In this document: positions 12,511 to 20,084 of the stretch, piece after piece
How the letters are laid out: the number at the start of each line of letters is the position of its first letter
How positions within the stretch are numbered: position 1 is the first letter of the stretch
Translations under genes and position numbers: made by a program
The notes under the pieces: model-generated
Database searches by the model: none
What the model was told of the DNA's origin: nothing
The model's input: only the letters and a program-made list of their open reading frames with translations
NCBI GenBank assembly: GCA_002794465.1
Contig: MTSL01000146.1
Location: 1-44,627 of the forward strand
Length of the DNA stretch: 44,627 nt
Source of the DNA: Paramicrosporidium saccamoebae
Taxonomy: Eukaryota; Rozellomycota
Direction: 5' to 3'

Positions 12511-13108
12511 ACCGATCCCCGGCCTTATGAGATTGAGTGTTGAGTTTCGAGTTTTGAGCGGTGAGGTTGAGAGTTAAGCGTCGAGTTCCGAGTTTTGAGC
12601 GATGAGGGTGGTGAAAGTTGAGTGTCGAGTTGAATATAGAGGCTCCTTATGGGGGTGTATTAGACGTATATAAATCCTTTCAGATTTGTGCCGTTTATAA
12701 ATAATTACTCTCAACACATTGAATATTCTGATCAGGATCGCCAATAGGCACAAAGGCAGAGATTGTCGTATTGTAATGTATAGGATTCGCAACCTTGTGT
12801 CGCGTAGTGGGATAATACCACGGCCCAGTTTAGGCGAGAAGAGAATTTATTCAGTCAATCCAACGACCCTTTTATAGTCTCCCAAATGGTAAAGATCTTA
12901 TTATCCTTCATCGATTGTTCTGATTATCCTTCTCCAAACTAGGGAACTATTTCCAAAAGACATACTAATCAGTCTTCTACGTCACAACATGATGCATTAT
13001 CCATGGTAACCCAGCTATATCACCCATGACAACCAAAGACCATAGATACCATCCATGGCAACGCATCGTTGCGTATATTTTCGCATTGTGCGCCATTCGC
13101 AAACAACC
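12511..13108. other. Repeat-rich intergenic region
   Basis: About 600 bp with no supported gene. It contains a degenerate tandem of GAGTTTCGAGTTTTGAGCG-type units (about 12535-12630), a segment at 12708-12755 shared with 15697-15755 (CTCTCAACAC, then TATTCTGAT, then GCCAATAG), and the dispersed repeat copy 3. The region nearest 13108 should hold the promoter of the lectin-like gene. Confidence 0.5.
12799..12987 (+). repeat. Dispersed repeat copy 3
   Basis: Starts with TGTCGCGTAGTGGGATAATA, continues with the GAATTTATTCAGTCAATCCA block shared with copy 2, and ends with CTAATCAGTCTTCTACGTCA, matching the ends of copies 1 and 4. The TG...CA ends would fit an LTR-like element, but I see no clear target-site duplication. 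Confidence 0.65.
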
Positions 13109-13729
13109 ATGCTGCTTTTTGCTGCACTTTTCCTCTTCTCTGTTGTTGTGGGCGAGGAGCAGATTACCAACCCATACCTCATCAACCCGTTGGAATTGCA
13201 TGGAACGACACAATATCTCGTGTTTCATGGCAATTTGCGCTCAAACTATACATATGCAAGGACACGCTGCGTTGCCCTCGGCGGCGATCTCGTTGATGTG
13301 GACACTTTGGAGAATCTGCAATATTTGACGGCAAGGATCCACGGACCTGCGTTCATTTCTGGTTTTCTGGGAGACCATTTTGGGGACGAGTGCGCCGCTA
13401 TTTATCCAGGAGGAGCGGTGGCAATTCCGGAGCACGAGTGCAGATCCCGACTCGACAGTATCTGTGAGGTACCAGTGTTGGGAACCGGTGCGATCCATCT
13501 TGGCGCAGTAAGAGACTATTTGGGCGACAAGGACCACGAGTTGGCCGTACTGCCCGGCACCAAAGCTGATTTTCATGTGGTTCCCAAGGGCTTCTTCCGG
13601 CTGGCGGCTGACGGCGGTAATTTTGTAGTCGCTGCCAAACAGAATGGCGTAGTTACCACGACGATTAACATTTACGGCTCAATTGCTACGAACCCTGTGC
13701 TACCGTGTTGCAAGTGCTGCGGTCTATAA
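13109..13729 (+). CDS. Secreted C-type-lectin-like protein
   Basis: A 206-aa protein with a clear signal peptide when started at the ATG at 13109 (MLLFAALFLFSVVVGEEQ); the ORF opens upstream at 13055, but that extension is basic and breaks the signal. The mature part resembles a C-type lectin fold: YARTRCVALGGDLVDVDTLE matches the family's early C...GG.L..., and the later spacing C...IYPGG...C.....ICEV matches the closing cysteines. The WND and EPN calcium/sugar motifs are not evident, so sugar binding is doubtful. One possible N-glycosylation site (NYT). It ends in a cysteine cluster (CCKCCGL). No intron. Fold assignment is moderate, function unknown. Confidence 0.6.
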   Translation: MLLFAALFLFSVVVGEEQITNPYLINPLELHGTTQYLVFHGNLRSNYTYARTRCVALGGDLVDVDTLENLQYLTARIHGPAFISGFLGDHFGDECAAIYPGGAVAIPEHECRSRLDSICEVPVLGTGAIHLGAVRDYLGDKDHELAVLPGTKADFHVVPKGFFRLAADGGNFVVAAKQNGVVTTTINIYGSIATNPVLPCCKCCGL

Positions 13730-13816
13730 CTACCCGGTGCATATGTCTGGCGCATAGACCCATAACTTTACTAGCTTCGACTAAAGTGTACTAAATCCAA
13801 CCTTTTTATTCCACCT

Positions 13817-14851
13817 CTAGTTGTAATTTACCTCTGGATCCGTCATATGCAGCGCATACGACAGTGCAATATTTACAAATTCTTTCACATAGTCGAAATT
13901 GACAGTCTTTGCTAAAGTATGGGAACGTCTTTTCGTCATGGTTCCTGAAGAGAGCCCTGCCACTGGATATCCGGCAACATGCCAGCTGTAGTAGTCACTA
14001 CATGCGTATCCACATTTTATGTTTCTCACGGGCAGTGTGCTATAAGACCCGATGAGTATTTGAAGGAGCCTGTTCATCCGACGATCCGTGTTATCTCTAA
14101 TCAGGCCAATGGCTGCCTCTGCGCCCGAAGCCGTGTGAGAATCAATGTCAGTGTGCAGCACTGCAGCTGAGATGTTCTTCTTTTGGTAATGACGGATGAC
14201 ACTCTGGCTGCCGAGGAGACCGGCCTTTTCAGCCGAAAAGAAGAGGAATTCGATTGGACGGGTTATTTGTACGGCGGTGGAGGCGACCAGACGGAGGACC
14301 TCTAATTGAGCGACCACACTAGCACCGCCGTTAATAGGGGCGCTCAAAATGACACGATCCATCTTGTCCAAGGACATGTTCTTGTCAGGCGATTCTATTC
14401 GACAAGAAATGCTAAATTGAGGTCGCCCTTTGTGAATGATGCGCTGCGTGGTCACCCTCATGGGCGAATTCTTGGTTAGATGCCTGATCATCCGGAAAAG
14501 CCATTCTGTAGGCTCTCTTCCAGTTGTTGCTTTGCTGCGAGAACTGGCCAACTTGTTAGAATGCTTCTTCATCAGCTCCTTGTCAATGTCATCGATTAGG
14601 GTCCGGATCGTTGAGGCACGATGCTCTCGAAGCTTTGTGGGAAGTTTGGCCTTGGGAAGACTGTCACTTTTCTGCAACTCTGGACCATAGCTGATATCCA
14701 TAAACGGCGCATTACGTACAATGAGATCTTGCACCTCATCATCGTTCAGCTCCAATACTTCAAATTCCGTTTTTATCAGTCTCTTCCCGGGTTCTACCCT
14801 TGATGCCACAGTCAAGCAACTGAATAGTGATAGCAGGCTAGCGGCCCTCAT
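13817..14851 (-). CDS. Secreted M28-family peptidase homologue with missing metal ligands
   Basis: Related to M28 zinc aminopeptidases of the secreted leucyl-aminopeptidase type. Starting at 14851 gives a signal peptide (MRAASLLSLFSCLTVAS); an upstream in-frame ATG at 14887 is the alternative. Clear family blocks are FFSAEKAGLLGS, HTDIDSH, CGYACSDYYSWHVAGYPVAG (with the family's disulfide pair) and a late SHT. Compared with active M28 enzymes, the HxD metal block is replaced by LSAPINGGAS, the EE pair is EK, and SDH is SDY. The general-base Glu, one Asp and the last His remain. It is probably a catalytically dead or altered homologue. It converges with the lectin-like gene, 87 bp apart. Confidence 0.75.
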   Translation of the reverse strand: MRAASLLSLFSCLTVASRVEPGKRLIKTEFEVLELNDDEVQDLIVRNAPFMDISYGPELQKSDSLPKAKLPTKLREHRASTIRTLIDDIDKELMKKHSNKLASSRSKATTGREPTEWLFRMIRHLTKNSPMRVTTQRIIHKGRPQFSISCRIESPDKNMSLDKMDRVILSAPINGGASVVAQLEVLRLVASTAVQITRPIEFLFFSAEKAGLLGSQSVIRHYQKKNISAAVLHTDIDSHTASGAEAAIGLIRDNTDRRMNRLLQILIGSYSTLPVRNIKCGYACSDYYSWHVAGYPVAGLSSGTMTKRRSHTLAKTVNFDYVKEFVNIALSYALHMTDPEVNYN

Positions 14852-15081
14852 CACACAAGTGTCCTTGTCCAATCGCCTCATGTCCATGAAGCATTTTTCA
14901 TTCCTCGTTACTATTTTTAGTTAGACAGTCCAATCAAACGGAAGATTTAATTAGCAAATAATAGGACAATAGACGGCAATCTTGACAACTGGATAAAAGT
15001 TGAATGCGAGAGACCTTGATGGGTCGAGGTGGCCCATGTGGATTATTAAACGTGGCTAGCTAGCCCACCACGTATCACTGT

Positions 15082-15540
15082 CTATAGGCCGTGCTCCAAA
15101 TCCATCTCCATCCAGTCATGGAACCGATCGCCGAGGCTTTGTTTGCCCTCTGGAACCACCGCTCTTCCGTTTCCTGATATATTCTTGGTTGTGGCAGGGA
15201 CCTTTACGTCCTCTTGTAAAGTTGGTGTCCCGGGACTCTCCTTGGTGAGGCTAGGAACAGTGGCACTCGGCGCGGGTGATGGCGTTGCCGAGCTGCGGGG
15301 CGGATACCGCGCCAGTGCAATTTCAAACTTGACAGTATCCATTAAAGTACTTTCTCAAAGAGCGTTTTGTGACGTTGGTGTCTCTCTAGTGCCTATCTGA
15401 GGTGAATCTGAAACAGTTCTGACGAATGAGATATCTTTCAACCTTGGCTTCCGCGCTCCCGATTGGTCACTACGCTGGTCCGGCAACTTTATGGGATTGG
15501 CCGCTTGAGCAGTAGTAAGTGCCAAATTTGAGTAGAACAT
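15082..15540 (-). CDS. Hypothetical low-complexity protein, possibly spliced or broken
   Basis: Two same-frame ORFs, 15540-15355 (61 aa) and 15342-15082 (86 aa), are separated by one TGA and three codons. The composition (Pro/Ser/Thr-rich, with KPRLKDISFV and DRFHDWMEMD) looks protein-like but I recognise nothing. A 36-nt GC-AG segment at 15328-15363 would remove the stop and keep frame, giving 140 aa and joining SQN to FEIALARYPP. Otherwise this is a pseudogene, or only the shorter downstream ORF is real. The presumed start overlaps a 40-bp minisatellite, which weakens it further. Confidence 0.3.
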
Positions 15541-15672
15541 TATTGTGTGACCATATAGGCGCTGGATTTAGGTGGAGCATTATTGTGAGACCATATAGGT
15601 ACTGGATTTGAGTGTAATATTATTGTGAGACCACATAGGTGCTGAATTTGAGCGGGACATTGTGAGACCGCC
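15500..15672. repeat. 40-bp minisatellite, about four units
   Basis: Tandem units with TATTGTGAGACCATATAGGT at 15541, 15581 and 15621, plus a truncated unit at about 15660 and a partial one before 15541. Period is 40 bp with roughly 80-90% similarity by eye. It sits between the minus-strand hypothetical ORF and the EEP gene. Confidence 0.8.
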
Positions 15673-15806
15673 ATATCAGCTATCTATGGGCGGCCACTCT
15701 CAACACGCCGGATTGGGTATATGGATAGATATTCTGATTGGGGTTGCCAATAGACAGCGAATATTATCTTACAATAAGATTATCAGATTTCTTTGACAAT
15801 TCTGTA

Positions 15807-17003
15807 ATGGTGAATTCTTTTCATGGAAACTCTTTCCCAAAGCTGCCGCAAGTGGGCGACATATTGATATATGACTGCCGGTCTGCGGAACAGAAAAGGA
15901 TCAAGCTGTCAGCCAAGAAAATCCCCATTCCCGTGACCCTAAAGTGCATCCAGTGGAACATTGAGCGTGGTTATAAACTCAATGACGTTATTACGGCGCT
16001 AAAGAGCCACCGTGCCGATATCATTTGTCTCCAAGAACTGGACATTCATTGCGAGCGCTCGGATAATAGAAACTGCGCGTTGGAGATAGCGGAGGCATTG
16101 CAGATGAAGTGCGCCTTTGTGACCGAATATGAAGAGTTTCATTCTCCGTTACGCAGACCCCATCTCCAGGGCGGCGGCGTACATGGCAACGCGATTCTCA
16201 GTCGATTTGACTTTGAGCCGCGTAGCTGGCCACACCACCACCAACCTGTGGACTGGGACCGAGAAGGCCCCCTAATAGGCGAGCCGCGTCGTGGAGCCCG
16301 GGTTGTTCTTGCTGCTGATATACATGTGCCGGGACTGGATTCGCCCGTGCTCTGCTACTCGCTTCACTTTGAAGTGTTTACTGGCATTTTTGGGAGACTG
16401 CGGCAACTGGCTGATGTGTTTGCCCATTCAAAGATCAACCAAGAGCGGACTCCAAGGCAGCTTATTTTCGGCGATCTAAATACAATGGCACATGGAATTG
16501 CACGACTCTCGTCCATGTACTGTCGCGATGGAATGCGGCTGGGATCCCTTGGATATTCTGAGGCGGCCTGGTGGCAGAAGCATATTTTGTCATATACCCA
16601 GAATAGTCCCAACTCGGAAAAGTACCGTGGATCGCCCTTGAGCGATGAGGAAATGTCTTCTTTGATCAACCCCTACTTTTATGATCCATTCAGTGTCACA
16701 AAGGATACGACGTTACAGGGATATAGCGGAACATTTGCTGGTAAATTGGACTGGACAATGTTGAGGGGCTGGCACGTTTTGGGAAAGGGCATGGACAATC
16801 ATCACTACAAATGGTCCGATCACAAATTGCTCTATGTCATTCTGAGACCTGTCCTGGACGATGAAGGCGACATTGGCAAGGTGGCCTATGATGAATATCA
16901 TGTGCCCCTGGATCATGGTCGAAGAATGTCCTATCAGGCGGTCATGTTGGGAGCCGTGCTTGGTATTGCCTCAGTTAGTCTGGTTAGGCTATTTTATAAA
17001 TGA
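15807..17003 (+). CDS. Endonuclease/exonuclease/phosphatase-family protein, tail-anchored
   Basis: A 398-aa member of the EEP (DNase I-like) fold. Catalytic blocks are in order: IQWNIERG (Asn), CLQELDIH (Glu), the central YSLHFEVFTG (His), IFGDLNTM (Asp/Asn) and KWSDHKLLY (Asp-His). A hydrophobic stretch at the extreme C-terminus (AVMLGAVLGIASVSLVRLF) is a likely membrane tail anchor. The substrate (nucleic acid, phosphoinositide or sphingolipid) cannot be told from sequence. The first ATG is at 15807; the frame is open upstream only from TTG codons, within sequence shared with 12708-12755. Confidence 0.85.
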   Translation: MVNSFHGNSFPKLPQVGDILIYDCRSAEQKRIKLSAKKIPIPVTLKCIQWNIERGYKLNDVITALKSHRADIICLQELDIHCERSDNRNCALEIAEALQMKCAFVTEYEEFHSPLRRPHLQGGGVHGNAILSRFDFEPRSWPHHHQPVDWDREGPLIGEPRRGARVVLAADIHVPGLDSPVLCYSLHFEVFTGIFGRLRQLADVFAHSKINQERTPRQLIFGDLNTMAHGIARLSSMYCRDGMRLGSLGYSEAAWWQKHILSYTQNSPNSEKYRGSPLSDEEMSSLINPYFYDPFSVTKDTTLQGYSGTFAGKLDWTMLRGWHVLGKGMDNHHYKWSDHKLLYVILRPVLDDEGDIGKVAYDEYHVPLDHGRRMSYQAVMLGAVLGIASVSLVRLFYK

Positions 17004-17258
17004 ACGAGGATTAAAATAAAGACCATGCTAATGAGCGAGAGCAAAAGTTTTTTACCAGAGTATGTGGCACCTGGCCTACCATTCTCACTTAATGCACCCG
17101 ATTGTGGGACATGGCACTACTAAGATTACCAACCATGAATGAGGGCACTGGTTAACGGAACGTTTATTGGTATATACGATCTATTGTAGATCATTTTTCA
17201 TTTTTTGCCTTTTTGTACTTCACACTTTTGCTCTAGATATAAATTTATAGAACACAAA

Positions 17259-17963
17259 CTAGGCCATTGTGGGTAGCGGAAGGATGGTAACGATTGCAGA
17301 AATGACACCAAACAGTCCGATGGCGCTGGCGAAAATTTCAATAATCAGAATCTTGACAAACAAGGACGGATTCTGCGCATCTGCAATCACTGCACTACTG
17401 CCAATCAGGCCGACTGCGAGCGCACAGGAAAACTCGGCTATCCCCACCGTCACACCGGCCCAGAAGATGGCATATCCAATGTGGCAATTCTGGGGCGTTG
17501 CACTGGAATATTGTGCCAGCTTGCCGCTCATGATAACGTTGGTAATAATTCCATAAATAGCCACCGCTTCGCATAGCAAAACGCTGATGAGGTTCTTGGT
17601 GCGGACGCGAGGAACTTTGACTGTGGTGCCGAGCAGGGTGCTACCAATAGTAAAGATGCCCCTAGGGATGAGTAACAGGACGAAAGTGTACCATCCAGCT
17701 CCCAAGGCAGACAAGGAGAGGGAAATAGCCAGTCCTAGGGAGCCCCAAATGTATGGCGAAATTCCTAGGATGAACCGTCCAACTATGAACTGGGTATCCG
17801 GGCGGGTCAGCGTGTCCACCGTAATGTAAACGACCAACGCAATGATTAATATTCCCAGTATCCAGTAGTATAGCGAGTACCAGGAGTAGTATGACTGTGG
17901 ACTGGGAGCCTCGCTCTCGGGAGCAACCATTTCAGCGGGTGGTCTGTATCCAACACCACTCAT
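17259..17963 (-). CDS. VMA16: V-type ATPase proteolipid subunit c''
   Basis: Proteolipid c'' of the V-ATPase membrane ring, which translocates protons into the vacuole/endosomes. Family signatures include KVPRVRTKNLISV, LLCEAVAIYGIITNV (with the proton-carrying Glu) and DAQNPSLFVKILIIEIF, with five hydrophobic spans. The coding sequence is complement(join(17259..17661,17692..17963)), with a 30-nt intron (17662-17691) removed. Splicing restores GAGWGIFTIGS, the conserved glycine-rich helix, from a read-through that would insert ten residues (YTFVLLLIPR) without any stop. The start is the ATG at 17963 (MSGVGYRPP). 224 aa after splicing. Confidence 0.93.
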   Translation of the reverse strand: MSGVGYRPPAEMVAPESEAPSPQSYYSWYSLYYWILGILIIALVVYITVDTLTRPDTQFIVGRFILGISPYIWGSLGLAISLSLSALGAGWYTFVLLLIPRGIFTIGSTLLGTTVKVPRVRTKNLISVLLCEAVAIYGIITNVIMSGKLAQYSSATPQNCHIGYAIFWAGVTVGIAEFSCALAVGLIGSSAVIADAQNPSLFVKILIIEIFASAIGLFGVISAIVTILPLPTMA

Positions 17964-18000
17964 CCTCGACTTTAACACGTAAATATTTTCGTTTCATTTA

Positions 18001-18344
18001 TTATTTTGGCAGCGCCTTGTCAATGTAGTCCTGCACAGTCTTGACACACTTGATCTGGGATTTGTTTGCAGTATGTGATACATATGGTTTTAGGGTAAAG
18101 TTGGTGAGATCGGGGATCATGAATTGTCTAATCTTTTTTGGGTCGAGAATGTAATGTGCTCCCTGGTAATGCCCGAGAGAGCCAGTTCCAGAACCTGAAA
18201 GTGTCAAACGTATGAGGCAACTCAGATACCCTTATAGTACTGCTTATTTCCATGCTTGGCAGGCATTCGACCCCTCCGCATCCAACGAACAAAAATGTGC
18301 TGTGATTTTAACTGTAGACCGTCCAGCGACTGCAGCAGCTTCAT
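18001..18344 (-). CDS. Mitochondrial large-subunit ribosomal protein mL41/MRPL27
   Basis: Small mitoribosomal protein of the mL41 (yeast MRPL27) family. The coding sequence is complement(join(18001..18194,18230..18344)) with a 35-nt intron at 18195-18229. The spliced product reads GNKQYYKG-SGTGSLGHY, then YILDPKK, then PDLTNFTLKPYV, matching the family core. The start is uncertain: ATG at 18344 gives a basic, acid-poor leader suited to mitochondrial import (about 102 aa), ATG at 18281 gives 81 aa, and the frame is open to 18455. It lies 37 bp from the V-ATPase start, on the same strand. Confidence 0.8.
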
Positions 18345-18519
18345 AAGATTTCCGAAATGTATTAATGTTAAATTGGCGCGTATCAGGCATAGGTGTTGAC
18401 GCGCGAGAGTATGAGGTGGAGTTGAATTTATCAGTCTCTCAACCATCGTGGGCAAGTTATTGTTGGGCTATAGTATCAATTATCTATCTATTCTAAAGTA
18501 TCTACCCAATGGCCAGTGT

Positions 18520-18879
18520 TTATAGAGACTCGGTTACTATTACATCGCCACTTTGGATTGCCTCATTGATATCGCGGGCACCCATGCTTTTCAATTCAGC
18601 TACGCGACGCCGATCGTTATGGCGCCTTGTCATAAAGTGCTCTGCCTACAAAATCTAGTACAACAGCACAGTTACCCATGAACTTGGACAGGCTTCTTTT
18701 AGCATTGATTTTAGTTCAGCACAAGCTGACACATCTTCCCCAGCTTCCCCGCCTTCTCCAGCTTTCCCATTCTGAACTGTATCATCAAGACACGCGAATA
18801 GTTTGTCGCGCACTGCCCAACATTTCTGTCGACTGGCTTTGTCCAAAGGACGATAATTCAAGTTGTCCGGGTCGGACAT
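18520..18879 (-). CDS. COA6: Cytochrome c oxidase assembly factor COA6
   Basis: Small twin-cysteine intermembrane-space protein that helps deliver copper to COX2. The coding sequence is complement(join(18520..18645,18676..18879)); the 30-nt intron at 18646-18675 contains an in-frame stop, so it must be spliced. The product (109 aa) has RQKCWAVRDKLFACLDD, a CX9C motif, followed by CAELKSMLKEACPSSW and, across the junction, AEHFMTRRHNDRRR, which is the family layout. A Gly/Glu-rich loop between the helices (GKAGEGGEAGED) is longer than usual. It is head-to-head with EFG1, 114 bp apart. Confidence 0.88.
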
Positions 18880-18993
18880 TCCAACAAACCACGCCAGCCA
18901 ATCAAATCATCAGCCAGGGTTTCCGAGGAATTTACCAGCTTTCTTAGTCCCGGGGGCCAGTGAGGTCAATTAGCGCTAAATCTCCATCTCATA

Positions 18994-19941
18994 ATGACCG
19001 TTGCCACTATCCTCCCCTCTAACCTGAAAAAGCAGCTGCGTGACGTAACCCGCCTGCTCTCACGGCCCAACCTATCCGCAGACATCCGCCAACAACAGGA
19101 GCGTAAGCTACAGCACATCAACAGTTTGGTGCAAGAGCGCACTGTGGAGGAGAAACAGCGCAAAATGCGCTCCAAGTACGCCAAGGTGCGATTCTTTGAG
19201 AGCACCAAAGCACGTCGCCATCTCCGTCAGGCCGCAAAGGCGTTGGTCGCTGAACCGACTGAGGAGAATTTGCAAAAGTGGATGGAGGCCAAGAGGGACG
19301 TGATCTATGTCCAGGCCTTCCCTGAGACTTCCAAATATATCAGTCTCTTCCCAAGCACGCCCCTTACTGAGGAAAAGGTTCTTGCCAAGCGCACTCAGAT
19401 TCGCACCGAATTGGCGGAGAGGAACGACTTTGCCACCTCTCTGCGTCTGGACGATGCTGTAGCCATGGCCCGTGCTGAGCTTAACGCCGAAGCGCCAAGC
19501 AAAGTTGACCAGGAAACTGCTGAAGCTGTTGAAACGTCAGAGTTGAAGCTGAGCATGGCCCTTGCACCCGGTAGTGGACGTGGTCGTGCTGACGATGACG
19601 AGGAAGATGATGAAGAAGATGAGGAAGATGATGAAGAGGATGACGAAGAAGAGGAAGATAATGACAACGACAATGACAATGACGATGAGGACGGAGTGTC
19701 TGGTGATGACGGCGAGGAGGATGATGACGAAGATGACGACGAGGGTGAAGACGACGAGTCTGACGATGAAGATGATGATGACGAAGATGACGACGACGAG
19801 TCTGATGACGATGAAGATGATGATGAAGATGACGAGGAAGAGTCATACTACGATTCTGACGATTCTGATGATGGCGAGGAAGCCGAAGGCAGTGATGACG
19901 ATGAGAAAGATGAACCTCGCAAGAAAGCTCGTCATAACTAA
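18994..19941 (+). CDS. EFG1: EFG1 rRNA-processing protein with acidic tail
   Basis: Nucleolar factor for small-subunit rRNA processing. The Efg1 domain occupies the first 120 residues: LKKQLRDVTRLLSRPNLSAD, then KMRSKYAKVRFFE, then FPETSKYISLFPS, in family order. From about residue 200 to 305 the protein is almost purely Asp/Glu (GAT/GAC/GAA/GAG runs), broken by Asn/Ser, ending in a basic KKARHN. The acidic tail is much longer than I would expect. A likely poly(A) signal AATAAA follows at 19949. No intron. Confidence 0.88.
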   Translation: MTVATILPSNLKKQLRDVTRLLSRPNLSADIRQQQERKLQHINSLVQERTVEEKQRKMRSKYAKVRFFESTKARRHLRQAAKALVAEPTEENLQKWMEAKRDVIYVQAFPETSKYISLFPSTPLTEEKVLAKRTQIRTELAERNDFATSLRLDDAVAMARAELNAEAPSKVDQETAEAVETSELKLSMALAPGSGRGRADDDEEDDEEDEEDDEEDDEEEEDNDNDNDNDDEDGVSGDDGEEDDDEDDDEGEDDESDDEDDDDEDDDDESDDDEDDDEDDEEESYYDSDDSDDGEEAEGSDDDEKDEPRKKARHN

Positions 19942-20084
19942 GAGTTGAATAAAATTTCGAGATTGTTTTACCTGAGCTTTGAGAAGAGCATAACACGACG
20001 ACACGGTTCCAAGCTAAAAGTTGAGATTGTCCCCTCCGATACTAATGTCATGATAGTAGCCGTTGGACCCTGCCCTGGTAGCCA

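Noticed and set aside
19481..19996. His/Arg-rich antisense ORF opposite EFG1
   Set aside because: A reverse reading of the Asp/Glu codon runs; no independent support.
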